Origin: JAKAUF01 sp050746205
Lineage (GTDB): Bacteria; Acidobacteriota; Terriglobia; Terriglobales; SCQP01
NCBI GenBank assembly: GCA_050746205.1
Contig: JBOGKW010000001.1
Location: 1-64,000 of the forward strand
Direction of reading: 5' to 3'
DNA length: 64,000 nt
Below, one piece after another: positions 7,672 through 17,431 of the stretch. A program made the position numbers and the translations under genes. Below the pieces are notes generated by a model. The model searched no databases. It was not told the origin of the DNA and saw nothing but the letters and a program-made list of their open reading frames with translations. The number at the start of each line of letters is the position of its first letter. Position 1 is the stretch's first letter.

Positions 7672-8937
7672 CTAATCCTTCAATTGGCTGGCGAACTGAA
7701 TGAACATCGCGCCTTGGGCCAGCACCCGCTCGCCCGCCTTCAGGCCGGCCAAGATCTGGGTTTCCCCGTTTTGACTGGCGCCGATATCCACCAACTGGCG
7801 GCGGAACTGGCCCGGCTGCGCGGTGGCGAGATAGACGAAGGGGTGGTTGACGCTGTCGCGCAGCACCGCGGCGTCGGGCACGGCGATCGCGTTGGGGATG
7901 ACCCCCGCCCGGACCTGGGCGGTGACGAACATTTGATTTTTCAGCAGGCCGCCCGGATTGGCCGTGACAATACGGGCTTGCAAGGTGCGGGACTGGGGGT
8001 CGAGGGTGGCGCCGAGGTAGGAGATGCGGCCGCGGAACACCTTGCCGGGATAGGCGTCGGTGGTGATGGCCACCGGCTGGCCCATGGCAATCATGCCCAG
8101 TTGCTGCTCATACACGTGCACCTGAACCCAGACGGTGTGCGTGTTGGAGATGGTGAAGACCTGCGTGCCGGCCGCCACCAATTCCCCCGGGGAGACGCTG
8201 CGCGCCACCACCGTGCCGGCGATCGGCGCCGCCACGGGCAGGATCGGCGACACCTGCCGTCCCACGCGAGCGAGGTCGGTGACGCCCAGCACGCGCAACG
8301 CCGCCACGGCGTTTTGCAACGCGGCCTCGGCCTGCGCCGCGGTCGCCTGCGCCTGCTCCAGGTCCTGCTGGGCGATGGCGTGATGCTCATAGAGATCTTG
8401 GGCGCGGCGCTCGTTGGTCTCCGCCAGTTGCTCCGCCGCCTGGGCGCTGAGGTAGTTGGCGCGGGCGCCGGAGTAGTCCGGGCTGCGGATTTCCAGCAGC
8501 GGCTGGCCGGCGCGGACGGCTTCGCCCGGGACCACCAGGATGCGCGTCACCGGCCCGCCCACCGGCGCCAACACCGGCGTGGTGCGGAACTGGTTGAACT
8601 CCACCGTCCCCGGCAGTTGCAGCGTGCGCACCAACCGGCTCGGCCCGACGGTCACGATTTGCAAATGGCTCCATTGGTTGCGGGGCACATTGAACAGCGA
8701 GGGATGCACCTCGGCCGCCGCCGCAGTCGTGGTCGCGGTGTAGGCTGGCGGCGTATCCGCCTTGGCGGTGTTGTGGCCGCAGCCGGCCAGGACGAAGGGC
8801 GCCAGCACGGCCGCCCCGGCGGCCAGCGCCGCCGCCAGAGCCAGGGGCCGACCGCAGCGACCAGCGGGAGCGTCCAGAGTTGGGCGGCTGAGCTGCGCCG
8901 CCGGGCGGCGCCGCCGGGAAAATAGCTGCGATGTCAT
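7672..8937 (-). CDS. Periplasmic adaptor (membrane fusion) lipoprotein of the metal efflux system
   Basis: A 421-residue CusB/CzcB-like adaptor linking the RND pump to the TolC-like channel. The N-terminus is basic, then hydrophobic, ending LAGC, a lipobox, so it is probably inner-membrane anchored. Barrel-sandwich halves are visible at VLAPVGGPVTRILVVPGEAV and in SPILPVAAPIAGTVVARSVSPGELVAAG. Between them is an alpha-helical hairpin rich in Ala, Glu and Gln (ANYLSAQAAEQLAETNERRA). A beta-barrel and membrane-proximal part follow. The ATG overlaps the stop region of the upstream TolC-like gene by 4 nt (8934-8937), so translation is coupled. I see no His- or Met-rich metal-binding N-terminus. 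Confidence 0.9.
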   Translation of the reverse strand: MTSQLFSRRRRPAAQLSRPTLDAPAGRCGRPLALAAALAAGAAVLAPFVLAGCGHNTAKADTPPAYTATTTAAAAEVHPSLFNVPRNQWSHLQIVTVGPSRLVRTLQLPGTVEFNQFRTTPVLAPVGGPVTRILVVPGEAVRAGQPLLEIRSPDYSGARANYLSAQAAEQLAETNERRAQDLYEHHAIAQQDLEQAQATAAQAEAALQNAVAALRVLGVTDLARVGRQVSPILPVAAPIAGTVVARSVSPGELVAAGTQVFTISNTHTVWVQVHVYEQQLGMIAMGQPVAITTDAYPGKVFRGRISYLGATLDPQSRTLQARIVTANPGGLLKNQMFVTAQVRAGVIPNAIAVPDAAVLRDSVNHPFVYLATAQPGQFRRQLVDIGASQNGETQILAGLKAGERVLAQGAMFIQFASQLKD

Positions 8938-10328
8938 GGTAAATGCCTCGTTCCCGCCGTCTCCATCAACTGTTCCCGCGCCAGCATGTAGGCCCCCAGC
9001 GCCTGCCGGTAGGCCAATTCGGTGTCGCGGTAGCTGCGCTCGGCGTCCAGAAAGTCCAGCAAGCTGGCCGCGCCCCGGGTATAGGCGTAGGAACTGATGT
9101 TGCGGGAGTCCAGCGCCTGTTTCAGGTAGCCGGATTGGTAGAGCCGCACCACCTGCGCGCCGGTGTGGGCGGCTTCATAGGCGGTGACCACGTCGGTCAG
9201 CACCTGCTGGCGCGCCGCCTGTTCCTGGTCCCGCGCCTGCACATGGGCCTCGGCGGCGTACTCGATATTGCCTTGGTTGCGGTCGAAGATGGGGATCTCC
9301 ATGTTGAAGGTCAAGCTGCCGGTATTCAGACCGCTAAGGCGGGTATAGCCGAACGTCGTCGTCAGGTCGCGCTTGCCATTGGCCTTGGCCAGCAGATATT
9401 GACCCTGGGCGGCGGTGACCCCCTGCTCGGCGGCGCGCAGGTCGGGCCGGTATTTCAGCGCCAGCGCCCGATAGTCGTCGGCGTTGCCGTGCAGCGACAC
9501 AAAGGCCAATTGGCCGATCACCTGGAAGTTGCGGGCCAGCGCCGCGTAGCCCACCGCCGCCCGCAGCCCGGCCCGCGCCTGCACCAGAGCCAGCCGGGCC
9601 GAGCTGACGTCCGTTTGGAACTGCAGCCGCTGCAGGGTGATCTTGAGGTAATCACCTTCGCTGATCTGTCCCGCCTGGTAGCGCGCGCGGGAGACCTGGA
9701 TGGTCTGGTCAAAGCTGGCCAGATCCTGCTGCGCGAACGCCAGCGTGGATTTGGCCAGCAGCACGCCCACAAACTGCTGCGCCACCTGAAAGCGGAGCTG
9801 GCGGCGCAGGTCGGCCACGCTGGAGCGGGTGACCGCGGTGACCTCTTGCGCCGCTTGCATCCGCCGCTTGCGTTTTCCGCCCCGCTCGAAGGTGTAGGCG
9901 ACTAGGGCGTCGAACTCCGAAATGGTATTGACCGTGCTGGCGTTGAAATGGTTCGGGCTGAAGTAGGGAACGAAAAGGGCATCCCAGGTCAATACTGGAT
10001 TGGGGCGGATGGCGGCGGTGATTTGATCCGCCTCGGCCTCGGGAACGGTCATGGCGGCGGCGCGCAAACCGGGGTTGAAGGCCAGGGCCAGGGCAATCGC
10101 TTGCTCCAGCGTCACCTGCCGCGCCGGGGTCGGGGGTAGGGCGGGGGCCGGGTCCGCCGCAGTCGCCTGCGCCGCCTTGGGTAGCCCCAATGCAGTCAGC
10201 GTCGGCAGGGTTGCCGGTCGGGACGGGTGGCCACCCGGCCGCGAGGCGCCCCAGAGCGGGCTGGCCAGTGCCAGGAACCCTAGGCTGAGAACAGCAACAG
10301 TTGTCCGGCACCGGTATTGAGGCGGCAT
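8934..10328 (-). CDS. TolC-family outer-membrane efflux protein of the metal efflux operon
   Basis: A 464-residue CusC/CzcC-like outer-membrane factor, the exit duct of the pump. A signal peptide (MPPQYRCRTT then AVLSLGFLALASPLWGA) is followed by two TolC repeats, the first beginning VTLEQAIALALAFNPGLRAA. Helical coiled-coil stretches with repeated Ala/Gln and the sequence LTFNMEIPIFDRNQGNI between repeats are typical. I prefer the ATG at 10328, where the signal peptide starts, over the GTG at 10367; neither has a good Shine-Dalgarno sequence. It is first in the operon. The 289 bases upstream, to the M23 peptidase, show nothing I recognise. Confidence 0.9.
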   Translation of the reverse strand: MPPQYRCRTTVAVLSLGFLALASPLWGASRPGGHPSRPATLPTLTALGLPKAAQATAADPAPALPPTPARQVTLEQAIALALAFNPGLRAAAMTVPEAEADQITAAIRPNPVLTWDALFVPYFSPNHFNASTVNTISEFDALVAYTFERGGKRKRRMQAAQEVTAVTRSSVADLRRQLRFQVAQQFVGVLLAKSTLAFAQQDLASFDQTIQVSRARYQAGQISEGDYLKITLQRLQFQTDVSSARLALVQARAGLRAAVGYAALARNFQVIGQLAFVSLHGNADDYRALALKYRPDLRAAEQGVTAAQGQYLLAKANGKRDLTTTFGYTRLSGLNTGSLTFNMEIPIFDRNQGNIEYAAEAHVQARDQEQAARQQVLTDVVTAYEAAHTGAQVVRLYQSGYLKQALDSRNISSYAYTRGAASLLDFLDAERSYRDTELAYRQALGAYMLAREQLMETAGTRHLP

Positions 10329-10617
10329 GGGTTGGGCACAGGTCAACCTGAGGCGCAACCGTGACACCCCAGTTCAGGAGAAAAGGACGTATGGGGCCGC
10401 GGTTGCGTTTCAGCGCGAGGAGTGGGGTGGGTGTGCGTTACGCGGCCCTAAAGCGGCTGACCCGCCCCCGCCCGCCCCGAAGGCGCGAGCCGCCCGCCCC
10501 AATTGCCCGTGGGTAAGACCGCCGCTTTGCGTGGACTAGGCGTCCCGCCAGCCCGCCGAACGGCCCAGGGTCCGCCCGCGTTGGGGGGTGCCCGTCGAGC
10601 CGGCTGCCGGCTTGAAC

Positions 10618-12030
10618 CTACTGGCCCGCCGTGGCGGCGGGCGCCACGTTGGGCCCGCCGAAGGCCCGCAGCTTGGCCCCGATCCGCGACCGCACCCAAC
10701 TGGCGTCCCACCAGTCCACCGGGTTCATCTGCACGCCATCCAGCAGCATGCTGAAGTGGAGGTGGTCTCCCGCCGCCAGTCCGGTGGAGTCGGTATGGCC
10801 AATGATCTGGCCTTTGCGCACCATTTGGCCGGGGTGGACCGCGAAGTCGTTCATATGCCCGTAGAGCGACATGAGGCCGTAGCCGTGGTCAATGAGGACG
10901 CTGTTGCCATAGATACCGAAGTATTTGGCCCAGACCACCCGCCCGGCGTTGGCGGCGGGAATGGGGGCGTGCTCGACGGAGGCTAGGTCGTAACCCAAGT
11001 GGTCGTCCTGCTGCACCACCTTGCCGTCGTACATATCCAGCCGGTGGTCGGCAAAGCGAGCCTCGACGGCGGAATGCGGCAAGGGCAAAAAGGCCCCCCG
11101 CCAGTAGAACCGGTGGGCGCTGACATGGCTGACGCGCGCCAATTGCCGCGCGTCGGATTGGCGCAGCGGCCCGTTGACCAGCAGAAACTCGGCCAGCGGT
11201 GTCGCGGGCATCTGCAGCCCCGGCGTGTTGCGAATGATCGGCGTCACGACCTGGGCGATAAAGGCGTCGCTCACCCGAAACGGGCGGGTGCGGTAATGGC
11301 TGGCGAGGGTGGTTACGGGAAAGTTGGCCACTGCCTGATTGCCCGCCTGGTCCCGCGCGACCAGGCGGGGGAGCGCCGACAGCGGTGCGTTGTAGGGCAT
11401 GGCAAACAGAGCGAAGCGCGTGCCGGGGGTCGCACCGCGGAGCCGATAACCGGGAAAGAAATGGCCATCGAACCGAACCCCGCTGCGGACGCCCGCCAGG
11501 CTGCCGCCGCCCGGTTCGGCCAAACGATAGACGACCATCTGACAGCCGCCTTGATGGATGTACAACCGCGTGGTCAGGGGGCTGATCATGGGCGGTTGTG
11601 TCCGCACCAACACCGGCCGTCGCAGGGTGGTGGTGGCGCCCCGCAGATTGGCCGCCACCGCCCGCACCACCAGCACTGCCGGCCCGTCCTTCAGCCCGGC
11701 CACGTCGCCGGCGCCGATCCGTGCCGCCAGCGTCAACTGGCGCTCAGCCACGGGCGCGGAAAGCCAGTACCGCACGCCGGAGCCGGCGCGGGCGACGGTA
11801 AGGGTCTTTCCGCCTTGGAGGTACTCCACGCGCACGGCACGCACGCCGGCGGCATCGCGCACGGTGAGCGGGAGCGTCAAATGCCGGCCGACGGCGGCCG
11901 GCCAGGCCTTGGCGATGATGGCCGGGGCCCGGCCGCGGCCCAGCACCACGGCGAAAAAAATGATGATCAATACGATGAGCGCCAGGACGACGTTGCGTCC
12001 GGCATGCGAGGGAGCATCGAGATCAGCCAA
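10618..12030 (-). CDS. Membrane-anchored M23 (LytM-type) peptidase
   Basis: A 470-residue protein with one N-terminal transmembrane helix (VVLALIVLIIIFFAVVLG), a long periplasmic region of beta-rich repeats and a C-terminal M23/LytM domain that cuts peptidoglycan cross-bridges or acts as an amidase activator. The zinc-site motifs are present: DDHLGYDLAS (H-x3-D), then GYGLMSLYGHMNDF, GQIIGHTDSTG and DHLHFSMLLDG (HxH). It therefore looks catalytically competent. The start is a TTG at 12030; TACGCT lies about 16 nt upstream and could be its -10 box. It follows udk on the same strand by 98 nt but probably has its own promoter. Confidence 0.88.
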   Translation of the reverse strand: MADLDAPSHAGRNVVLALIVLIIIFFAVVLGRGRAPAIIAKAWPAAVGRHLTLPLTVRDAAGVRAVRVEYLQGGKTLTVARAGSGVRYWLSAPVAERQLTLAARIGAGDVAGLKDGPAVLVVRAVAANLRGATTTLRRPVLVRTQPPMISPLTTRLYIHQGGCQMVVYRLAEPGGGSLAGVRSGVRFDGHFFPGYRLRGATPGTRFALFAMPYNAPLSALPRLVARDQAGNQAVANFPVTTLASHYRTRPFRVSDAFIAQVVTPIIRNTPGLQMPATPLAEFLLVNGPLRQSDARQLARVSHVSAHRFYWRGAFLPLPHSAVEARFADHRLDMYDGKVVQQDDHLGYDLASVEHAPIPAANAGRVVWAKYFGIYGNSVLIDHGYGLMSLYGHMNDFAVHPGQMVRKGQIIGHTDSTGLAAGDHLHFSMLLDGVQMNPVDWWDASWVRSRIGAKLRAFGGPNVAPAATAGQ

Positions 12031-12128
12031 GGCAAAAAGTCCGGAAAGCGTAAATTAGGACGCGTCAGAGAACGATTATAGGTACGTCCCGCTCCGTTCC
12101 AGCGCGGGGCGCAACGGCGGTTCGGCCA

Positions 12129-12743
12129 CTAGCCGTCGCCCTCAATCCGGCGCAGGATCTCCGCGACCCCGCCGTCGGCGTCCCCGGCCCGCACCCGGTA
12201 GTCCGCCCACGCCCGGCTGGGCGCGATCCAGCGCCGGTGCATCGGCGCCACCGTGTCGGCATATTGCCGTTCCGCCTCCGCTCCTCCCACGCCGCGCTCG
12301 GCGAGGTCCCGCGCCAGCCGCCGCTCGCGCCGCCGCCCTGCCGGCGCATCCACAAACACCTTAATGTCCAGATGTCGCCGCAAGGCTGGCAGCGCCAGCA
12401 GAAACAACCCCTCGGCCACGATCACTGGCCGCGGCGCGAGCGGGGCGGCGTTCGCCGCGCGGCGGTGCGTGGCGAAGTCGTAACGCGGCTCCCGCACCGC
12501 CCGCCCAGCCCTCAGAGCCGCCAGATTGGCTGCCAACGTCGCGACATCCAGCGCCTCGGGACAGTCAAAGTTGTGCGCCGCTAGCTCTTGCGGCGTCAGA
12601 TGCCGCAGATCGTGATAGTAATGGTCCTGCGCCACCAGCGCCGCCCGCTCGCCTAGCGCGGCGCACAGGCGCCCCGCCAGCCAACTCTTCCCCGCCCCGG
12701 AGCCGCCGGCAATGCCCACCACCGTGACCGTGCCGCCCGCCAT
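12129..12743 (-). CDS. udk: Uridine kinase family protein
   Basis: A 204-residue P-loop kinase of the uridine kinase/phosphoribulokinase superfamily, which phosphorylates uridine and cytidine in pyrimidine salvage. GIAGGSGAGKSWLAG is the Walker A motif near residue 10. AQDHYYHDLRHLTPQE matches the DDFYK-like catalytic region, NFDCPEALD the nucleoside-binding region, and PVIVAEGLFLL the Walker B-like strand; RRERRLARDLAERG supplies the lid. Length is normal. AGCCTA on the plus strand at 12752-12757 reads TAGGCT on the coding strand, 8 nt before the ATG, suggesting a leaderless transcript. Confidence 0.88.
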   Translation of the reverse strand: MAGGTVTVVGIAGGSGAGKSWLAGRLCAALGERAALVAQDHYYHDLRHLTPQELAAHNFDCPEALDVATLAANLAALRAGRAVREPRYDFATHRRAANAAPLAPRPVIVAEGLFLLALPALRRHLDIKVFVDAPAGRRRERRLARDLAERGVGGAEAERQYADTVAPMHRRWIAPSRAWADYRVRAGDADGGVAEILRRIEGDG

Positions 12744-12787
12744 CCGCCTCTAGCCTATCGCGGTGCCAGCATCGCCGGCCCCGCAAG

Positions 12788-12830
12788 CCCCCGCCGGCAG
12801 GGCGACGGTACGCCAGCCGTGAGGCGGATC
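12788..12830. repeat. Partial copy of a dispersed repeat family
   Basis: The 13-mer GGCGACGGTACGC at 12801-12813 occurs again at 49600-49612, and the GCCGGCAGGG just before it recurs at 49660-49669. Both words belong to the repeat cluster described at 49594-49735. It is short, so a chance match is not excluded. Confidence 0.3.
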
Positions 12831-12911
12831 CTGGCGTGGCGACGAAGCGTGGGGCGCCCGGCTGCGGCGTCAGAGGTTTAGCCGACCCGTTGTTTTTGGT
12901 ATGCTCGCGCC

Positions 12912-15900
12912 ATGACGCCCGTCCGCCGCACTACGCTCGTCCGTTGCCTCGCGATTGTCCTGCTGGCCCTGGGAGCGGTGGCGTTCGCCGCCGCGCAACT
13001 CCCGGCTAGCCTCTACTCCGGCCTGCGCTGGCGCTTGGTCGGCCCCTTCCGCTCCGGCCGCGTGCTGGCCGTGACCGGCGTTCCGGGCCATCCCAACCGC
13101 TTCTTTATCGGCGGCGTGGATGGCGGGGTGTGGGAGACCAACGATGCCGGCCGCACCTGGAAGCCGGTCTTTGACCAGCAGGATATCGGCTCCATCGGAG
13201 CCATCGCCGTCGCCCCCAACGATCCCAACGTGATCTACGTCGGCGCCGGCGAGGCGGACATGCGCTCCGACATTTCCTATGGCAACGGCGTCTACAAATC
13301 CACCGACGGCGGCCGCACCTGGCGGCATCTGGGCCTGGCCGCGACGCGCCACATCGGCAGCATCGTGGTGGATCCGCGCAACCCGGACATCGTGCTGGTC
13401 GCCGCCCTGGGCCGCGCCTACGGGCCCAGCCCCCAGCGCGGCGTGTATCGCTCCGCTGACGGCGGTCAGACCTGGACCAAGGTGCTGTACAAAAATGACG
13501 AGACCGGCGGCATTGACCTGGCCATGGATCCCAGCAATCCGCGGATCGTCTATGCGGCCCTGTGGCAGGCGCAGCGCCCGGCTTGGAATCAATATCCCCC
13601 CAATCAGGGGCCGGGCAGCAGCATTTACAAATCCACCGATGAAGGCCAAACATGGACCCAGCTGAGCGGCCATGGCCTGCCGCCCGGGCCCTGGGGCCGG
13701 ATTGGCCTGGGCGTGGCGTTCCACGACGGCGGCCGCCGCGTCTTTGCCTTGATCGCCGCCAAACAGGGCGGCCTGTACCGCTCCGACGACCGCGGCGCTA
13801 GCTGGAAGCGTGTCAGCGCCGACCCGCGCATTGACAGCCGCTCCTGGTATTTCAGCGGCATCTATCCGCAGCCGGGCAATGCGAACGTGATCTTCATCTG
13901 CGATGTGGCCATGTACAAATCCGTGGACGGCGGCCACACCTTCACCGCCATCAAAGGTTCGCCGGGCGGGGACGACTACCATGCGCTGTGGATTTCCCGC
14001 CGCGATCCCCGCCGCATGGTCGCCGGCGTGGACCAAGGCGCGATTGTCACCGTCAACGGCGGGCAGAGTTGGTCTAGCTGGTACAACCAGCCGCTCGGCC
14101 AGTTCTATCACGTCATCACCGACAACCGCTGGCCCTATTGGATCTATGGCGCGCAGCAGGACAGCGGCACCGTGGGCATTGTCAGCCGCGGCGACTACGG
14201 ACGCATCACCTTCCGCGACTGGCATTCGGTCGGCGCCGGGGAGAGCGGCTATATCGCGCCCGATCCGCTTGATGCCAACATCATTTTCGGCGGCAGCTAC
14301 GGTGGCGTGGTCACGCGCTACGACAACATCACCGGGCAGGTGCAGAACGTGACCCCCTGGCCCGGCGCGGACAAATACCGCTCCACTTGGACTTTCCCCA
14401 TCGTCTTCTCGCCCACCGATCCTCACACCCTGTACGCCGGCATGCAGTATGTGCTGGCCACCGACAATGGCGGCCACAGCTGGCGGCGCATCAGCCCGGA
14501 CCTCACGCTATATCAAAACAGCGAGCCCGTGCCCGCCGATCCGGCGGCGGCGAAGCTCTATAAGGATGGCGAAAACCGCGGCGTGGTCTATACCATCGCC
14601 CCCTCGCCGCTGCAAAACGGCGAGATCTGGGCGGGCACCGACGACGGGCTGATCTGGCTGACCCAGGACGGCGGTACCCACTGGAGTAACGTGACGCCGC
14701 AGGGGCTGCCGGTTTGGAGCAAAATCAGCTTGATTGAGGCTTCGCATTTTCACCCCGGCACGGCTTATGCTGCCGTGGACCGGCACCGGGTCAATGATTT
14801 CCGCCCCTACATTTACCGCACCACCGACTTCGGCCGCAGCTGGACGGAGATCTCCACGGGCATTCCGCATGACTACTATGTGCACGCGGTCCGCGAGGAT
14901 CCGGTGCGCCGCGGCCTGCTCTATGCCGGCACGGAGCGCGGCATCTTCGTTTCCTTCGACAACGGCGAAAACTGGCAATCGCTCCAGCTGAACTTGCCGG
15001 TCAGCTCCGTCCGCGACATGGCCATCCGCGATCACGATCTGATCGTGGCCACGCACGGCCGCGCCCTTTGGGTGCTCGACGACATTACCCTGTTGCGCCA
15101 TCTGACGGCGCAGACGGCGAACGCGGTGCACTTGTTCCCGCCGGCGGTGGCCATCCGTGTCCGCGCCAACGAGAATCAGGACACGCCCTGGCCCAAGTCC
15201 ACCCCGGCCGGACAAAATCCGCCCACCGGCGCCATCGTGGATTACTACCTGCCCCAGGCCGCTAGCGGCCCGGTGAGGCTGGAATTTCTGAACGCGCAGG
15301 GCCAGGTGATCCGCCGCTATTCCAGCGCCGATCCCGTGCCCGTGCCGCCCAAAACTCCGCCCAACGTGGCGGCGTATTGGGAGACGCCGCCGCATGCCCT
15401 GGCCACCACCGCCGGCATGCACCGCTGGGTTTGGGGGCTGCGCTACTCCGCGCCGGAGGCGATCGGCCGCAGCGACAACTATTGGATCGCGGCGACGCCG
15501 CATGATTCGTTCCGCATGCCGCAGGGCCCGCTGGTGCTGCCTGGAGACTACAAGGTCGAGCTGACGGTGGACGGGCGGACCTATACCCAGCCGCTGACGG
15601 TCAAGTTGGATCCGCGCGTGCACGTCGCGGCGGCCGCGCTAGAGCAGCAGTTGGATTTGGAGCTGAAAATTCGCGCTGCGCTCGCGGCCAGCTACCACGC
15701 CATTCAAGGGATCGGGCGGCTCCGCGGGCAACTGCGCGAACTCGAAGCCCGGCTAGCCGGCAACCCGCAGGCGGCGGCGGTCGTTGCCGCCGCGCGGCAG
15801 TTGGGCGCGGCGGCCAAGGCGGCGGCGGGCTCGACTGCGGATCTGTATGGCTCCGGGGCCGCCGGCGGCGGCTTGGCGGTGCTCAACGGTACGCTGGCCA

Positions 15901-16085
15901 ACCTCACGCAATCGCTGGACACCGCCGATGCCGCTCCCACTGCCGGCGGTGAGGCCGTCTACCAGCAGGCACAGGCGCGGCTGGATCGCGTGCTGACGGC
16001 GTGGAACCGCCGGCGGCAAGCGGGATTGGCGCGGCTCAATGGGCTGATGCGCCAGGGCCACATTCCGGCCATCGGCGGGCAGTAG
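12912..16085 (+). CDS. Large exported beta-propeller protein, VPS10/sortilin-like (BNR repeats)
   Basis: A 1057-residue protein with a signal peptide (ending AFAAAQ) and many BNR/Asp-box repeats of the form S-x-D-x-G-x-T-W, for example KSTDGGRTWRHL, RSADGGQTWTKV, KSTDEGQTWTQL, RSDDRGASWKRV and RTTDFGRSWTEI. These build one or two VPS10/sialidase-like propellers over residues 30-740. A C-terminal part (about 780-1057) has a beta domain (PQGPLVLPGDYKVELTVDGR) and a long helical tail rich in Ala and Gln. Such proteins are frequent in Acidobacteriota and Bacteroidota and are often labelled glycosyl hydrolases, but I see no proof of hydrolase activity; binding or scaffolding is as likely. TATGCT at 12900-12905 lies 6 nt before the ATG. 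Confidence 0.88.
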   Translation: MTPVRRTTLVRCLAIVLLALGAVAFAAAQLPASLYSGLRWRLVGPFRSGRVLAVTGVPGHPNRFFIGGVDGGVWETNDAGRTWKPVFDQQDIGSIGAIAVAPNDPNVIYVGAGEADMRSDISYGNGVYKSTDGGRTWRHLGLAATRHIGSIVVDPRNPDIVLVAALGRAYGPSPQRGVYRSADGGQTWTKVLYKNDETGGIDLAMDPSNPRIVYAALWQAQRPAWNQYPPNQGPGSSIYKSTDEGQTWTQLSGHGLPPGPWGRIGLGVAFHDGGRRVFALIAAKQGGLYRSDDRGASWKRVSADPRIDSRSWYFSGIYPQPGNANVIFICDVAMYKSVDGGHTFTAIKGSPGGDDYHALWISRRDPRRMVAGVDQGAIVTVNGGQSWSSWYNQPLGQFYHVITDNRWPYWIYGAQQDSGTVGIVSRGDYGRITFRDWHSVGAGESGYIAPDPLDANIIFGGSYGGVVTRYDNITGQVQNVTPWPGADKYRSTWTFPIVFSPTDPHTLYAGMQYVLATDNGGHSWRRISPDLTLYQNSEPVPADPAAAKLYKDGENRGVVYTIAPSPLQNGEIWAGTDDGLIWLTQDGGTHWSNVTPQGLPVWSKISLIEASHFHPGTAYAAVDRHRVNDFRPYIYRTTDFGRSWTEISTGIPHDYYVHAVREDPVRRGLLYAGTERGIFVSFDNGENWQSLQLNLPVSSVRDMAIRDHDLIVATHGRALWVLDDITLLRHLTAQTANAVHLFPPAVAIRVRANENQDTPWPKSTPAGQNPPTGAIVDYYLPQAASGPVRLEFLNAQGQVIRRYSSADPVPVPPKTPPNVAAYWETPPHALATTAGMHRWVWGLRYSAPEAIGRSDNYWIAATPHDSFRMPQGPLVLPGDYKVELTVDGRTYTQPLTVKLDPRVHVAAAALEQQLDLELKIRAALAASYHAIQGIGRLRGQLRELEARLAGNPQAAAVVAAARQLGAAAKAAAGSTADLYGSGAAGGGLAVLNGTLANLTQSLDTADAAPTAGGEAVYQQAQARLDRVLTAWNRRRQAGLARLNGLMRQGHIPAIGGQ

Positions 16086-16109
16086 CCAGCCCGCGGTCGT
16101 GGGACAGGT

Positions 16110-17429
16110 TTATTCGTAGCGCAGGGCTTCGATCGGATCCAGCCGGGCGGCCTTGCTAGCCGGGTAGAAGCCGAAAAAGATGCCGATCGCGGCGGAGAAT
16201 ACCACCGCAAGGACGATCGCCGCCCCGGAACTGGCCACCTGCCAGTGGGTCAGCGCCGCCACCAGTGCCGATAGCCCCAGGCCCAGCAAGATGCCCACCA
16301 CCCCACCTGCAAGGCTCAGCAGAATCGCCTCGAACAGGAACTGCCGCTGCACGTCCTCCTCGGTGGCCCCTACCGCCATGCGGATGCCGATCTCGTGGGT
16401 GCGCTCGGTCACCGAGACCAGCATGATGTTCATGATCCCGATGCCGCCCACCAGCAGCGAGACCGACGCGATGCTGCCCAGCAGCCAGGTCATGATCTCG
16501 CCGGCGGAGTTGGCGACCTGGGCGATGTCGGCCAGATTGCGCACCATGAAGTCATTTGGCTGGCCGCGCAGAATGCGGTGCCGCTGGTGCAGCAGGGCGG
16601 TGATCTGCTGCTGCGCCGTGGCGGTCGCGTCTTTGGAGATGGCGGAGGCGACGATATAGTTCAGCCAATCCTCGCCGCTGATCTTCTTTTGCAGCGTGGT
16701 ATAGGGAATAAACACCACGTCGTCTTGGTCCTGGCCCATGCCGGACTGCCCCTTGCCTTGCAGCACGCCGACGACGGTGAAGGGCAGGTTCGGCGAGAGG
16801 GCGGCCGCGCCGTTGCCGGTGGTGGCGGTATTGGTGGCGCTGGTGGCCGCAGCCGAAGTGCCGGGGGTCGCGGTGCCGGTGGTGGCGCCGCCGATCATGA
16901 TGGTCTGGCCGACGGGATTGGGCGTGTCGGGAAATAGATTCTGCACCACGGTCTGGCCCAGCACCGCGACGTTTCGCGCCAGGCTCACGTCCTGCGCGGT
17001 AAAGGGGCCGCCGGCGGTGAAGGACCAATTGCGAATTTGGAAATACGCCGGCTCGGTGCCGGTGATGTTGGTGCCCCAGTTATTGCCCCCGGCCACGACC
17101 TGCGCCCGGGTGGTCGCGCCGGCCGCCACCGCTGCCACCGTGGGCACCTGGCGCTCGATCGCCACCTCGTCGGAGTGGACCAGGGTCCTGGTTTGCCCCC
17201 AGCCCATGCGCACCGCCCCGGCCTGATGGCTGCCGGAGGCGATGAACAGCAGGTTGCTGCCCATGGAGGCGATCTGCGACTGCACCTGCTGATTGGCGCC
17301 CTGGCCGACGCCCACCATGGCGATCACCGCGGCCACGCCGATCACGATGCCTAGCATGGTCAGAGCGGAGCGCATCTTGTTGCGCTCCAGCGCCCGCAGC
17401 GCGATTCGCAGAATCGCCAGAAATTCCAT
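16110..17429 (-). CDS. MacB-like ABC transporter permease (FtsX type)
   Basis: A 439-residue permease of the MacB/FtsX mechanotransmission family. Helix 1 (SALTMLGIVIGVAAVIAMVG) is followed by a large periplasmic MacB-PCD domain (residues 45-300), then three transmembrane helices. GGIGIMNIMLVSVTERTHEIG marks the coupling region, and the C-terminus ends ASKAARLDPIEALRYE, the usual family ending. A Thr/Ala/Gly-rich insertion around residues 165-200 in the periplasmic domain is unusual and looks like a flexible loop. The ATPase is a separate gene ending 2 nt before this start. Substrates of such systems include macrolides, peptides and siderophores; none can be inferred here. Confidence 0.92.
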   Translation of the reverse strand: MEFLAILRIALRALERNKMRSALTMLGIVIGVAAVIAMVGVGQGANQQVQSQIASMGSNLLFIASGSHQAGAVRMGWGQTRTLVHSDEVAIERQVPTVAAVAAGATTRAQVVAGGNNWGTNITGTEPAYFQIRNWSFTAGGPFTAQDVSLARNVAVLGQTVVQNLFPDTPNPVGQTIMIGGATTGTATPGTSAAATSATNTATTGNGAAALSPNLPFTVVGVLQGKGQSGMGQDQDDVVFIPYTTLQKKISGEDWLNYIVASAISKDATATAQQQITALLHQRHRILRGQPNDFMVRNLADIAQVANSAGEIMTWLLGSIASVSLLVGGIGIMNIMLVSVTERTHEIGIRMAVGATEEDVQRQFLFEAILLSLAGGVVGILLGLGLSALVAALTHWQVASSGAAIVLAVVFSAAIGIFFGFYPASKAARLDPIEALRYE

Positions 17430-17431
17430 GG

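Noticed and set aside
10329..10617. Possible small gene in the gap before the metal efflux operon
   Set aside because: Frames are Pro/Arg-rich with no start signal or motif; nothing supports coding.
12870..14477. Long minus-strand open frame (535 codons) under the VPS10-like gene
   Set aside because: It mirrors the codon pattern of the plus-strand gene, is low complexity and has no known motif.
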